Shown here: in pieces, positions 8,526 to 19,047 of the stretch | Layout: every line of letters begins with the position of its first letter | How positions within the stretch are numbered: position 1 is the first letter of the stretch | Source: an uncultured Pseudokineococcus sp. | GTDB lineage: Bacteria > Actinomycetota > Actinomycetes > Actinomycetales > Quadrisphaeraceae | Direction of reading: 5' to 3' | Length of the DNA stretch: 64,000 nt | Assembly: GCF_947499845.1 (NCBI RefSeq) | Contig: NZ_CANMPM010000009.1 | Span: forward strand, 62,001 to 126,000 | Position numbers and translations under genes: made by a program | The notes under the pieces: generated by a model | The model's input: only the letters and a program-made list of their open reading frames with translations | The model's database searches: none | Told to the model about the DNA's origin: nothing

Positions 8526-11500
8526 GTGCACCTCAAGACCCTCGTGATGAAGGGCTTCAAGTCCTTCGCCTCGACGACGACCCTGCGCCTCGAGCCGGGC
8601 ATCACGTGCGTCGTCGGCCCCAACGGGTCGGGCAAGTCCAACGTCGTCGACGCCCTCGCCTGGGTCATGGGCGAGCAGGGCGCGAAGAGCCTGCGCGGAG
8701 GGTCCATGCAGGACGTCATCTTCGCGGGCACCGCGGGCCGGGACGGCGCGCCGGGCCGGCCGCCGCTGGGCCGCGCCGAGGTCTCGCTGACGATCGACAA
8801 CACCGACGGCGCCCTGCCGATCGACTACACCGAGGTCACCATCTCGCGGACCATGTTCCGCAGCGGCGGCAGCGAGTACGCCGTCAACGGGTCGCCGGCG
8901 CGCCTGCTCGACGTGCAGGAGCTGCTCTCGGACAGCGGCATCGGCCGCGAGATGCACGTCATCGTCGGGCAGGGGCAGCTCGACGCGGTGCTGCACGCCA
9001 CGCCGGAGGACCGCCGGGGCTTCGTCGAGGAGGCCGCCGGCGTCCTCAAGCACCGGCGTCGGCGCGAGCGGGCCGTGCGCAAGCTCGACGCCATGCAGGC
9101 CAACCTGGCCCGGCTGCAGGACCTCACCGGCGAGGTGCGCCGCCAGCTCGGGCCGCTCGGGCGCCAGGCGAAGGCGGCCCGGCGGGCGCAGCTCGTGCAG
9201 CTGGAGGCGCGCGACGCCCGCGCCCGGCTCCTCGCCGACGACATCGCGCAGATGCGCGCGCTGCTGGAGCAGGACGCGGCCGACGACTCCGCGGCCCGCG
9301 CGCGCCGGGCCGAGGTGGAGGAGCAGCTCGCGGACGTGCGCCGCGACCTCGCGGACGTCGAGGCCGCCGCGGCCGCCGCGGCGCCCGCCCTCGCCGCGGC
9401 CGAGGAGGCGCCCCACCGGCTGGCCCGCGTGCGCGAGCGCCTGCGCGGCACGGCCGAGCTCGCCGAGGAGCGCCGGCGGCTGCTGGGCGCCGAGGAGGCC
9501 CCGCCGTCCGGGCCCGACCCCGCGGAGCTCGGGGCCCAGGCCGAGCGGCTGCGCGCCCAGGCGGCCGCCCTGGAGGAGGAGGTCGGCGCCTCGCGCGACG
9601 CGCTGGGCCGGGCCGAGCGGGCGCGGGCCGCCGCCGAGGACGAGCTCGCCGACGCCGAGCGGCGGGTGGCGGCGCTGGAGCGCGCCGCCGCCGACCGCCG
9701 CGAGGGGCTGGCCCGCCTGTCGGGGCAGGTCAGCGCGCGCCGCAGCCGGCTCGAGGCGGGACGCGCCGAGGTCGGCCGGCTGCGCGAGGCGCTGGCCGGC
9801 GCCCGCGCCCGCGGCGGGGACGCCGAGCGCGAGCACGCCCTGCTCGAGACGCAGGTGGCCGACGTCGAGGAGGGCGAGGAGGGCCTCGACGAGGAGCACG
9901 AGCGCGCCGCCGACGCCCTGGAGACGGCCGGCGCCGACCTCGAGCGCGCCCGGGAGGAGGAGCGCGCCGCCGAGCGCGACCGCGGCAGCGCCGCCGCCCG
10001 CGCCGAGGCGCTCGAGCTCGGCCTCGCCCGCCGCGACGGCTCCGGCGCGCTGCTGGACGCCGGTGACCGGCTGCCCGGCGTCCTCGGTCCCGTGACGGGC
10101 CTGCTCGCCGTCGAGCCCGGGTGGGAGGACGCCGTCGCCGCGGCGCTGCGGGGAGCGGCCGACGGCGTCGCGGTCGAGAGCCTGGGCGTCGCCGTCGACG
10201 CCCTCCGGCTCCTCCACGAGGACGACGCGGGCACCGCCTCGCTGCTCGTGGCGGCGGGCCCCGAGGCGGCGGGCCCCGCGGGGGCGAACCCGGTGGCGGA
10301 CCCGGACGCGACCGCCGCCCTGCTGGCGGACGTGGCCCGGCCCGAGGACGAGGCCGTGCCCGCCCTGCAGGTGGTGCGGGCGCGCCCGGAGGCGGCCGCG
10401 GCGCTCGCGCGCCTGCTGGAGCGGGCCGTCGTCGTGCCCGGGCTCGCGCAGGCCCGGGCGCTGCTGGAGCGGGCCGGGAGCGCCGGCGTCGACCTCCTCG
10501 TCGTCACCCGTGACGGCGACGTGCTCGACCGCGACCGCGCCCGCGGGGGCAGCTCCGCCGAGGCGAGCCTGCTCGGGGTGCAGGCCGCGGCCGACGAGGC
10601 CCGCGCCGCGGAGGCGGACGCGACGGCCCGCGGCGAGCGCGCGCGCTTCGCCGTGGCGGCGGCGACCGCGGCCCGGGCGGAGGCCTCCGAGGCGGTCGAG
10701 GCCGCGCTGGAGCGCCTGCACGAGTCGGACGCCCGGCTGTCGGCCGTCGCCGAGCGGCTGGGGGCCCTCGGCGCCGCGGCCCGCTCCGCCGCCGCCGAGG
10801 CCGAGCGCCTGGAGCGGACGGTCAGCGTCGCGCAGGAGGGCGTCGAGGAGGACGAGCGCGCCCTGGCCGACCTCGAGGAGCGCCACGCGCGCGCCGCCGA
10901 GCAGCCCGCCCCCGCGGCGGGGGAGGACGCCGACGCGCAGCGGGCCCGGCGCGAGGAGCTCGCCGCGGCGGCCCGGGCGGCCAGGGCCGCCGAGACCGAG
11001 GCCCGCCTGGCGCTGCGCACGGGAGAGGAGCGCGCCCGCGCCGTGGCGAGCCGCGTGGAGGGCGCCGAGCGCGCCCGCCGCCGCGAGGAGGAGGCGCGGG
11101 CCCGCGCGGCCGAGCGCGCCGCCGCCCGGCGCCGCGACGCCGCCACCGCGTCCGCCGTCGCCGCGGCCGCGCGCACCGCCCTCGAGCGGTGCGCGAGCGC
11201 GCTCGCCCGCGCCGGGGACGAGCGCGAGCGGGCCCAGGAGGGGCGTCGGGAGCGGGCCGAGGCGTCCGCCGGCGCCCGGCGCCGTCAGGACGCCCTCGCC
11301 GCCGAGCTGGCCGAGCTCACCGACGCCGTGCACCGCGACGAGGTGGCGCGCGCCCAGCAGCGGCTGCGGCTCGAGCAGCTCGAGGAGCGCAGCCTCTCCG
11401 AGCTCGGGACCGACCCGGACGTCCTCGTCGAGGAGCACGGCCCCCACCGCCCGGTGCCGGTGCTCTCCGAGGCGACGGCCGCCGTCGACCCGCCGGGGGC

Positions 11501-12281
11501 CGACGAGGCGGACGGGGGCGAGGGCGCCGCCCCGCGGCCGGTCGCCCGCGGCGAGGGCGGCGACCCCGACGACGCGACCGATGACGACGACGCGGGTGAG
11601 CCGCCCACGACCCCGTACGTGCGCGCCGAGCAGGAGCAGCGCCTGCGCCGGGCCGAGCGCGCGCTCGCGCAGCTCGGGCGGGTCAACCCGCTGGCGCTGG
11701 AGGAGTTCGCCGCGCTCGAGGAGCGGCACGCCTTCCTCGTCGAGCAGCTCGACGACCTCACGCGCTCGCGCCAGGACCTGCTCGGGATCGTCGCCGACGT
11801 CGACGCCCGCGTGCAGCGGGTCTTCGCCGAGGCCTACGAGGACGTCGCCGCCGCCTTCGAGCGCGTCTTCGCCCGCCTCTTCCCCGGCGGCGAGGGGCGC
11901 CTCGTGCTCACCGACCCCGGCGACATGCTCACCACCGGCATCGAGGTCGAGGCGCGGCCCGCGGGCAAACGGGTCAAGCGCCTGTCGCTGCTGTCCGGCG
12001 GCGAGCGCTCGCTGGCCGCCGTCGCGTTCCTCGTGGCGATCTTCACGGCCCGGCCGAGCCCCTTCTACGTCCTCGACGAGGTCGAGGCGGCGCTCGACGA
12101 CACGAACCTCGGCCGCCTGATCGACGTCATGGAGGAGCTGCGCGCCTCCAGCCAGCTCGTCGTCATCACGCACCAGAAGCGCACCATGGAGGTCGCCGAC
12201 GCCCTCTACGGCGTCACGATGCGCGGAGACGGCGTGACGACGGTCGTCAGCCAGCGGCTGCGCGAGGTCGCCCCCGCCTGA
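8526..12281 (+). CDS. smc: Chromosome segregation protein SMC
   Basis: This is a 1251-aa SMC ATPase. Walker A GPNGSGKS lies at residues 31-38. Long Ala/Glu/Arg-rich coiled coils flank a hinge at about residues 512-670. The C-terminal head has LSGGERSL (about 1156) and Walker B FYVLDEVEAALDD (about 1181). With ScpAB it would load at parS-proximal regions and organise the chromosome. A low-complexity acidic linker (residues about 985-1032, including DPDDATDDDDAGE) interrupts the returning coiled coil near the C-terminal head. The GTG start follows a GGGGAGGGG ribosome site. ftsY lies two genes downstream, as in many actinobacteria. Confidence 0.96.
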   Translation: MHLKTLVMKGFKSFASTTTLRLEPGITCVVGPNGSGKSNVVDALAWVMGEQGAKSLRGGSMQDVIFAGTAGRDGAPGRPPLGRAEVSLTIDNTDGALPIDYTEVTISRTMFRSGGSEYAVNGSPARLLDVQELLSDSGIGREMHVIVGQGQLDAVLHATPEDRRGFVEEAAGVLKHRRRRERAVRKLDAMQANLARLQDLTGEVRRQLGPLGRQAKAARRAQLVQLEARDARARLLADDIAQMRALLEQDAADDSAARARRAEVEEQLADVRRDLADVEAAAAAAAPALAAAEEAPHRLARVRERLRGTAELAEERRRLLGAEEAPPSGPDPAELGAQAERLRAQAAALEEEVGASRDALGRAERARAAAEDELADAERRVAALERAAADRREGLARLSGQVSARRSRLEAGRAEVGRLREALAGARARGGDAEREHALLETQVADVEEGEEGLDEEHERAADALETAGADLERAREEERAAERDRGSAAARAEALELGLARRDGSGALLDAGDRLPGVLGPVTGLLAVEPGWEDAVAAALRGAADGVAVESLGVAVDALRLLHEDDAGTASLLVAAGPEAAGPAGANPVADPDATAALLADVARPEDEAVPALQVVRARPEAAAALARLLERAVVVPGLAQARALLERAGSAGVDLLVVTRDGDVLDRDRARGGSSAEASLLGVQAAADEARAAEADATARGERARFAVAAATAARAEASEAVEAALERLHESDARLSAVAERLGALGAAARSAAAEAERLERTVSVAQEGVEEDERALADLEERHARAAEQPAPAAGEDADAQRARREELAAAARAARAAETEARLALRTGEERARAVASRVEGAERARRREEEARARAAERAAARRRDAATASAVAAAARTALERCASALARAGDERERAQEGRRERAEASAGARRRQDALAAELAELTDAVHRDEVARAQQRLRLEQLEERSLSELGTDPDVLVEEHGPHRPVPVLSEATAAVDPPGADEADGGEGAAPRPVARGEGGDPDDATDDDDAGEPPTTPYVRAEQEQRLRRAERALAQLGRVNPLALEEFAALEERHAFLVEQLDDLTRSRQDLLGIVADVDARVQRVFAEAYEDVAAAFERVFARLFPGGEGRLVLTDPGDMLTTGIEVEARPAGKRVKRLSLLSGGERSLAAVAFLVAIFTARPSPFYVLDEVEAALDDTNLGRLIDVMEELRASSQLVVITHQKRTMEVADALYGVTMRGDGVTTVVSQRLREVAPA

Positions 12282-12396
12282 GGGCGGCCGCCGTCCCCTC
12301 CGCCACCCCCGTCCCAGGCCGGCGCGGACGTTGCGATCCGGGCTCGGTCGCGCGTGGCGCCGTGACCCTGCGTCGTTCGTGGGTGACGCTGTGCTC

Positions 12397-13179
12397 ATGA
12401 CTCTGGGGGGCGCGACCGTGGTGGCCGCCTACACGCTCTTCGCCGTCCTGCTCGCCCTCGTGGTGGTCGCGGTCGCCTGCTGGGCGCAGCTCGAGGGCCG
12501 CCGCGCGCGGGGCGACCGGCTCGGCCGCGCCCTCGCGCCCCTCATGCGCGGCCTCGAGGCCGGCGGCGCCCGCGCGGCGGCAGCGGGACGCTCCCTGCTC
12601 GAGCCCCGAACCCCCGCGGACGCCGGGAGCGGGGCGACGCCGACCGACGACGCCCCGACCGACGACGCCCCGACCGACGACGCCTCGACCGGCGGCGACG
12701 CCCCGGCCGGGGGCGGCGCGCGCCCCGAGCGCGGTCCCCGGGTCGCGGCGCGCGCCCGGTCCGCGGCCGCCGGTGCCCTCGACGCCGTGGCGCGGGGGGC
12801 CGGCGCCCTCTCGGGCCGCCTGGCGGCGCAGGGCGAGGCCCGCTCGCCCGAGAGCCCCGCACACGCCCGTCCTTCCGTCGAGGGGAGCCCGGCCGAGGAG
12901 GTGCCGGCCGAGGAGGCCCCGGTCCCAGAGGTGCCGGTCGAGGAGGTGCCGGTCGAGGAGGGCGTGCGCGGGGACGCCGCCCGCGGGGGCGGCGCCCGGG
13001 TCGAGCGCCGCCGGCCGGGGAGGCCGTGGTCCCGGCCCGCTCCCGCCCCGACCGAGGGCGGCGCGGAGCCCGCCGCGCCGCCGGCCGAGGACCACGACCG
13101 GACGACGGCGGGCGCCGAGGCCGCCGACCCGCGGCGCGACCGCCTGCCCGACGAGCTGCGCGACCGCCTGGCCGGGTAG
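12397..13179 (+). CDS. Hypothetical membrane protein with tandem repeats
   Basis: The family is not recognised. The 260-aa frame begins with a strongly hydrophobic segment (ATVVAAYTLFAVLLALVVVAVACW, residues about 6-29, quoted in part) then a basic, Pro/Ala/Glu-rich cytoplasmic tail. The tail carries three perfect PTDDA repeats and later EVPVEE-type repeats, so it is probably disordered. It ends with a charged helix (DPRRDRLPDELRDRLAG). The ATG at 12397 places the membrane segment at the N terminus; a TTG at 12331 would add 22 residues and cannot be excluded. No clear ribosome site is seen. It sits between smc and ftsY. Confidence 0.6.
   Translation: MTLGGATVVAAYTLFAVLLALVVVAVACWAQLEGRRARGDRLGRALAPLMRGLEAGGARAAAAGRSLLEPRTPADAGSGATPTDDAPTDDAPTDDASTGGDAPAGGGARPERGPRVAARARSAAAGALDAVARGAGALSGRLAAQGEARSPESPAHARPSVEGSPAEEVPAEEAPVPEVPVEEVPVEEGVRGDAARGGGARVERRRPGRPWSRPAPAPTEGGAEPAAPPAEDHDRTTAGAEAADPRRDRLPDELRDRLAG
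12640..12684 (+). repeat. 15-bp tandem repeat, 3 perfect copies
   Basis: The unit CCGACCGACGACGCC occurs three times without mismatch, followed by decayed copies. It encodes the PTDDA repeats of the membrane protein. Because the unit is a multiple of 3, copy-number change would keep the frame. Confidence 0.85.
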
Positions 13180-13283
13180 GGCCGTCCCCGGCGCCCGCCG
13201 GCGTCGGCGGCGGGCCGGACGGGGCCCGTCGGCGCGGGCTGAGGGAGGGGTCGGCTCCTCCGGCGTCTGCGAGGATCGGAGCC

Positions 13284-14501
13284 GTGGAGTACCTCGAGCT
13301 CATCATCGGCATCGCCGTCGCGGCGGTGCTCGTCCTCGGCGGCGCGGCCGCCGCGCTGGTGCGCCGCGCGCGCGGCCGCGACGTCGAGGAGCTGCCGCCC
13401 TCGCGACCGCGCCCCGGCCTGGACTACGCCCCCGGCGTCGGCGACGACGACCAGGAGCCCCGGGACACGCCGACGCGCACGGTCGAGGAGCTGCCCGCGC
13501 TCGACGAGGTCGACGCCTCCGAGGCGCCGGTCGAGGCGGAGGCGGGCCCCCAGCTGGAGCGCCCCGAGCCGGCGGCCGGGCGGCTCGTCCGCCTCCGCGA
13601 GCGGCTCTCCCGCTCGAACACCGCCCTCGGCCAGGGCCTGCTCGCCCTCCTGTCGCGCGAGCGCGTCGACGAGGCCACCTGGGAGGAGGTCGAGGAGACC
13701 CTCCTGCTGGCGGACCTGGGGGCCGGCCCGACCGAGGAGCTCGTCGAGCGGCTCCGCGAGCGGGTCCGCGTCCTCGGCACCCGCGACGCCGACGCGCTGC
13801 GGTCCCTCCTCGCGGAAGAGCTCCTCGAGCTCGTCGGCCCGGACGTCGACCGGTCCCTCGCCACGACGCCGCACGACGGCCGCCCCGCCGTCGTCCTCGT
13901 CGTCGGCGTCAACGGCACGGGCAAGACGACGACCGTCGGCAAGCTGGCGCGCGTCCTCGTGGCGGAGGACAAGGACGTCGTCCTCGGCGCCGCCGACACC
14001 TTCCGCGCCGCCGCCGCCGACCAGCTCCAGACGTGGGGCGAGCGCGTCGGCGTGCCGACGGTCCGCTCCTTCACCGACGGCGCCGACCCCGCCTCGGTCG
14101 CCTTCGACGCCGTGCGGGCCGGCCGGGAGGGCGAGGTCGACGTCGTGCTGCTCGACACCGCGGGCCGGCTGCAGAACAAGGTCGGTCTCATGGACGAGCT
14201 GGGCAAGGTCAAGCGGGTGGCCGAGAAGGCCCTCGACGGCGCCGGGACCATCGACGAGGTGCTCCTCGTCCTCGACGCGACGACCGGCCAGAACGGGCTG
14301 CAGCAGGCCAAGGTCTTCTCCGAGGCCGTCGACGTCACCGGCATCGTCCTCACCAAGCTCGACGGCACCGCCAAGGGCGGGATCGTCGTCTCCGTCCAGC
14401 GCCAGCTGGGCGTCCCGGTCAAGCTCGTCGGGCTCGGCGAGGGCGCGGACGACCTCGCGCCCTTCGAGCCGCGGGCCTTCGTCGACGCCCTCCTCGCCTG
14501 A
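13284..14501 (+). CDS. ftsY: SRP receptor FtsY
   Basis: The 405-aa protein starts with a membrane segment (LELIIGIAVAAVLVLGGAAAAL), then an acidic linker (to about residue 100). The NG domain carries GVNGTGKTT (about 208-216), DTFRAAAADQL, DTAGRLQNK and TKLDGTAKGG. It is the membrane GTPase that docks the Ffh-ribosome complex. The N-terminal anchor is typical of actinobacterial FtsY and absent from E. coli FtsY. GAGGAT lies 7 nt before the GTG start; CGGAG also overlaps this spot, so leaderless or SD-led initiation cannot be separated. Confidence 0.95.
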   Translation: MEYLELIIGIAVAAVLVLGGAAAALVRRARGRDVEELPPSRPRPGLDYAPGVGDDDQEPRDTPTRTVEELPALDEVDASEAPVEAEAGPQLERPEPAAGRLVRLRERLSRSNTALGQGLLALLSRERVDEATWEEVEETLLLADLGAGPTEELVERLRERVRVLGTRDADALRSLLAEELLELVGPDVDRSLATTPHDGRPAVVLVVGVNGTGKTTTVGKLARVLVAEDKDVVLGAADTFRAAAADQLQTWGERVGVPTVRSFTDGADPASVAFDAVRAGREGEVDVVLLDTAGRLQNKVGLMDELGKVKRVAEKALDGAGTIDEVLLVLDATTGQNGLQQAKVFSEAVDVTGIVLTKLDGTAKGGIVVSVQRQLGVPVKLVGLGEGADDLAPFEPRAFVDALLA

Positions 14502-14524
14502 CGGCCCGCGGGGGCGTCCGAGTC

Positions 14525-16006
14525 GTGGCCGACGGGGGAGACGGGGCCGACGGGGCGACCTCGCCGTCCACCGGGGACGACGAGCGGCAGGCCGGGGACG
14601 AGAGGGCGGACGGCACCGGCTGGGTGCGCCCCCGCCCCGGGCGGCGCGCGCTCCTGGCCGACGTCGGCTGGGGGGCGGTCGCGACGACGACGTGCGTCCT
14701 CGGCCTGGAGCTGACGCGGGCCGTCTCCGACGCGCTGCCGCAGGCGGCGCCCGCCCGGGTCGAGGACGTCGCGTGGACCGTCCTCGTCGCCGCGCCGCTG
14801 GCCGTCCGGCGCCTGCTGCCGCTGACGGCGATGGTCGTCTCGACAGGGGCCTTCGTCGCCCTCGGCGAGCGGCACCTCGCCTCGGCGTCGACCTTCACGC
14901 TCAACCTCGTCCTCTTCCTCGTGCTCCTGTCCGGGACGGCGTGGGCGCGCGACCGCCGGAGGCTCGCGGTCGTCTGGGTCGTCGTCCTCACGGCGATGGC
15001 CGGCTGGTACCTGCTGCGCGTCGTGCTCCTGCCGGTCGGGACCGGGCCCACGTCGGCCGCCCTCGTGGGCCTGACCGCGCTCATCAACGTCGTGTACTTC
15101 GCGGGGGCCCTCCTCGGCGGGCGGGCGCTGTGGCGGGGCGCGCGCGACAGCGCCGCCCTGCACCGCACGGCCGCGCAGCTGCGCCGCGAGCAGGAGCGCG
15201 CCGCCCGGGCCGCCGTCGTCGCCGAGCGCCTGCGCATCGCCCGCGAGCTCCACGACGTCGTCGCCCACCACGTGAGCACCACCGGCGTGCGCGCCGCGGC
15301 GGCCCGCCGGGTGCTCGAGCGGGGCGCCGACGACGGGACGGGCGTCGCCCGCGCCGCCGCGGCGCTGCGGGAGGTCGAGGAGGGCAGCCGCTCCGCCGTC
15401 ACCGAGATGCGCGACCTCCTGGGCGTCCTGCGCGACCCCGGTGCGGACCCCGACGGCGACGCCGGCGCCGGGCCCGCGGACGTGCCGCCGGGCGAGGCCC
15501 CGCGCGAGCTGCCGCAGCCGTCGCCGGCGGACCTGCCGCGGCTCGTCGAGGAGGTCCGCGCCTGCGGGCTCGACGTGGGGCTCGTCGTCGTCGGGGAGCC
15601 CGCCCCGCTGCCGGGCACGACGGGCACCAGCCTCCACCGGCTCGTGCAGGAGGCCCTCGCCAACGTCGCCCGACACTCCGCGGCCGGGGCGGCGCGCGTC
15701 GTCGTCCGGTGGGTGCCGGACGGCGGCCACGCCCGCCCGCCCGGTCACGTCGAGGAGGGTCACGTCGAGCAGGGTCACGTCGAGGAGGGCCACCTCGAGA
15801 AGGGCCACGTCGAGGTGGAGGTCGTCGACGACGGCCCCGCCCGCTCGGCGGCGCAGCGCTCGACGGGCACGGGCCTCGGGCACGTCGGCATGCGCGAGCG
15901 CGCCGCGCTCGCCGGCGGCTGGGTCGAGGTGGGCCCCCGTCCCGGCGGCGGCTACCGGGTGCGCGCCCGCTACCCGCTGGCCGAGCCCGCCCGGCCGCCG
16001 CGGTGA
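14525..16006 (+). CDS. Two-component sensor histidine kinase (HisKA_3 type)
   Basis: This 493-aa kinase has an N-terminal membrane domain of about five segments (residues 45-205) with little outside the membrane, so it probably senses the envelope or a partner transporter. The dimerisation/phosphoacceptor helix contains ELHDVVAHHVS, with the phosphorylated His near 242. The HATPase domain has the N-box region ALANVARHS (about 376) and GTGLGHVGMRERA (about 448). Five 5-residue repeats (GHVEE-like) lie between these two boxes, at residues about 407-431, an unusual insertion. It overlaps its response regulator by 4 bp and precedes an ABC exporter, suggesting it controls that exporter. Confidence 0.9.
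   Translation: MADGGDGADGATSPSTGDDERQAGDERADGTGWVRPRPGRRALLADVGWGAVATTTCVLGLELTRAVSDALPQAAPARVEDVAWTVLVAAPLAVRRLLPLTAMVVSTGAFVALGERHLASASTFTLNLVLFLVLLSGTAWARDRRRLAVVWVVVLTAMAGWYLLRVVLLPVGTGPTSAALVGLTALINVVYFAGALLGGRALWRGARDSAALHRTAAQLRREQERAARAAVVAERLRIARELHDVVAHHVSTTGVRAAAARRVLERGADDGTGVARAAAALREVEEGSRSAVTEMRDLLGVLRDPGADPDGDAGAGPADVPPGEAPRELPQPSPADLPRLVEEVRACGLDVGLVVVGEPAPLPGTTGTSLHRLVQEALANVARHSAAGAARVVVRWVPDGGHARPPGHVEEGHVEQGHVEEGHLEKGHVEVEVVDDGPARSAAQRSTGTGLGHVGMRERAALAGGWVEVGPRPGGGYRVRARYPLAEPARPPR
15743..15817 (+). repeat. 15-bp tandem repeat, 5 copies, inside sensor kinase
   Basis: The unit is GGTCACGTCGAGGAG with small changes in copies 2, 4 and 5. It is read in frame as GHVEE, GHVEQ, GHVEE, GHLEK and GHVEV. 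It lies within the ATPase domain, where HisKA_3 kinases normally have a short beta hairpin. Confidence 0.9.
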
Positions 16007-16668
16007 GCCCGCCGGTGCGCGTCCTGCTCGTGGACGACCAGGCGCTCGTCCGCAGCGGCTTCCGCATGATCCTCGAGGTCGAGCCGGACCTCGAGGTGGT
16101 GGGCGAGGCCGCCGACGGCGCCGCGGGCGTCGCCGCGGCCGCCGAGCTGCGCCCCGACGTCGTCCTCATGGACGTGCGCATGCCCGGGCTCGACGGCGTC
16201 GCCGCGACGGAGCGGGTCGTCGCGGCCGGCACGGGGCGCGTCGTCGTCCTCACGACCTTCGACACCGACGACCACCTCTTCGCGGCCCTGCGGGCGGGCG
16301 CCTCCGGCTTCCTGCTGAAGAACGCCGACCCGGACGAGCTCGTCGCCGCCGTCCGCGCGGTCGCGCGGGGCGACGCGCTCCTGGCGCCCGCGGTGACCCG
16401 GCGCGTCGTCGAGCGCTTCGCGGCGCCCTCGGGGGCGTCCTTCCGGCCCGAGCTCGTGGCCGGCCTCACCGAGCGCGAGCGCGGCGTGCTCGTCCTCCTC
16501 GCGCGCGGCCTGTCCAACGGCGAGATCGCCGCCGAGCTCGTCCTCGGGGAGGCGACGGTGAAGACCCACGTCTCGCGGGTGCTCCTCAAGCTGGGGGTGC
16601 GCGACCGGGTCCGCGCCGTCGTGCTGGCCTACGAGAGCGGCCTCGTGCGCCCCGGCGACGGCGGCTGA
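16003..16668 (+). CDS. NarL/LuxR-family response regulator
   Basis: The 221-aa protein has a receiver domain with DD near the N terminus (LLVDDQALVRSGF), the phospho-Asp in VVLMDVRMPGLDG (about residue 56), the Thr in VVVLTTFDTDD, and the Lys in SGFLLKN. A C-terminal LuxR-type helix-turn-helix follows (LTERERGVLVLLARGLSNGE to ATVKTHVSRVLLKL). It is encoded in a 4-bp overlap with the kinase. The likely target is the downstream ABC exporter, whose 5' region carries an inverted repeat; this is inference. Confidence 0.93.
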   Translation: MSPPVRVLLVDDQALVRSGFRMILEVEPDLEVVGEAADGAAGVAAAAELRPDVVLMDVRMPGLDGVAATERVVAAGTGRVVVLTTFDTDDHLFAALRAGASGFLLKNADPDELVAAVRAVARGDALLAPAVTRRVVERFAAPSGASFRPELVAGLTERERGVLVLLARGLSNGEIAAELVLGEATVKTHVSRVLLKLGVRDRVRAVVLAYESGLVRPGDGG

Positions 16669-16713
16669 GCAGGAGGGGTCGCCGGCGCGAGGGCGCGGGT
16701 CCCGGCACGCGCA

Positions 16714-16761
16714 GCAGGGGCAGGACGCCGCAGGAGCAGGACGCGGCAGGAGCAGGACGCC
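16714..16761 (+). repeat. 16-bp tandem repeat, 3 copies, intergenic
   Basis: The unit GCAGGAGCAGGACGCC is present three times with two mismatches overall. It lies in the 238-bp gap between the response regulator and the ABC ATPase gene. Because it is non-coding and precedes a regulated-looking promoter it could be a binding array, or simply replication slippage. Confidence 0.75.
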
Positions 16762-16847
16762 CGGCGGAGGGCCGGGGCGCGCCGTCCGCCGCGCGGGGGA
16801 GCGGCGCGTCGTCCCCGCGGCGGACGCGCCGCCGCGCCCGAGCGGCC

Positions 16848-16880
16848 TAGCGTCGCGGCACGGGCCGGGAGCGGCCCGTG
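16848..16880 (+). promoter_or_regulatory. -10-like TAGCGT and inverted repeat before ABC exporter
   Basis: TAGCGT (16848-16853) fits TANNNT. Seven nt... downstream, an exact inverted repeat CACGGGCC-6 nt-GGCCCGTG runs from 16859 to 16880, next to the expected transcription start and 26 nt before the ATPase gene. It could be an operator for the adjacent response regulator or an RNA hairpin in the leader. No binding consensus is known to me for this regulator. Confidence 0.4.
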
Positions 16881-16906
16881 GACGACGACGAGGAGGGGGC
16901 GCGGCG

Positions 16907-17805
<899 letters not shown>

Positions 17806-17809
<4 letters not shown>

Positions 17810-19047
17810 GCGCGCCCACCACCACGTCCGTCCCCGCCCCCGGCCCCCGGGAGGGGGCCACCGGCCGCCGCCCCGGCGGTCGCGCCGCGTGGCGCGTCGT
17901 CGCCGAGCGCGAGGTCGCCGTCAAGCTGCGGGACAAGGTCTTCGTCGGCTCTTTCCTCGTGCTGCTCGTCCTGGCCGTGGCGGGCGTCGTCCTCGGGGCC
18001 GTGCTCGGCGGCCGCACGTCCACGACGCAGCTCGCCGTCGTCGCTGGGGACGAGCGGGTCGCCGCCGTCGCCGCCGCCACGGGGGCGCTCCTCGGCCCGG
18101 ACGACGAGCTCGAGGTCGTCGAGGCGCCCGACGCGGGCGCGGCGGAGGCGCTGGTGGCGGCGGGAGACGCGGACGCGGCGCTCCTGGCGGCGCCGGGCGG
18201 CGACGGCCTCGAGCTCGTCGGCGACCAGGAGGTGGCCGGGTCGTTGTCCACGCTCGTGCCGGTCGCCGCCGAGGGCGACGCCCTCGAGCGCAGCGCCGCC
18301 GCGGCGGGGACGACGCCGGAGGAGCTCCTGTCCGGCGCGGCGGTCGAGGAGCGGCTCCTCGACCCCTCCGAGGCGGACCCCGTCGCGACCACGCTCGCGC
18401 CGCTCGTCTTCGGCTTCCTCTTCTACCTCGTGGCCATCCAGTTCGGCATGGCGATCGCCCAGAGCGTCGTGGAGGAGAAGCAGAGCCGCGTCGTCGAGAT
18501 CCTCGCGGCCGTGGTGCCTCTGCGCTCGCTCCTGCTGGGCAAGGTCGTCGCCAACGGCGCCCTGGCGCTGGCGCAGGTCGCCGCCCTCGCCGGCGTCGTC
18601 CTGGTCGGCCTCGCGGCCACCGGGGAGGGCGAGCTGCTGGGCGCCGTGGGCGCGCCCGTCCTGTGGTTCGTCGTCTTCTTCGTGCTCGGCTTCGTCGCCC
18701 TGGCCTGCGTGTGGGCCGTGGCCGGGTCGGTCGCCACCCGCACCGAGGACCTGCAGGGGACGACGACGCCGCTGCTCGTGGCGCTCCTCGCCGCCTTCTA
18801 CGCCGGCATCTTCGGCAGCGGCTGGGTCCTCGTCGTCGCGTCCTACGTGCCCGTGGCCTCGACGGTGGCCATGCCGACGCGCCTCGTCGCGGGCGAGGCG
18901 GCCTGGTGGGAGCCCCTCGTCTCGGCGGGGCTCGTGCTCCTCGCCGCGGTCGTCCTCGTGCGCGTCGGCGCCCGGCTCTACGAGCGGTCGCTGCTGCGGA
19001 CCGACCGGCGCTCCTCGGTGCGCGAGCTGCTGCGCGAGCGGGGCTGA
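17806..19047 (+). CDS. ABC transporter permease (NatB/ABC-2 type)
   Basis: The 413-aa protein has a first membrane segment at about residues 45-67, a large extracytoplasmic domain (about 70-195) and five or so C-terminal membrane segments. This is the ABC-2/NatB layout. The stretch VVEEKQSRVVEILAAVVPLRSLLLGK is the conserved coupling region of this family (quoted: VVEEKQSRVVEILAA). It forms an exporter with the preceding ATPase. A 477-bp gap separates it from amtB. Confidence 0.9.

Noticed and set aside
8460-12398. A 1312-codon minus-strand frame opposite smc
   Set aside because: It mirrors the smc coiled-coil codons and has no recognisable motif.
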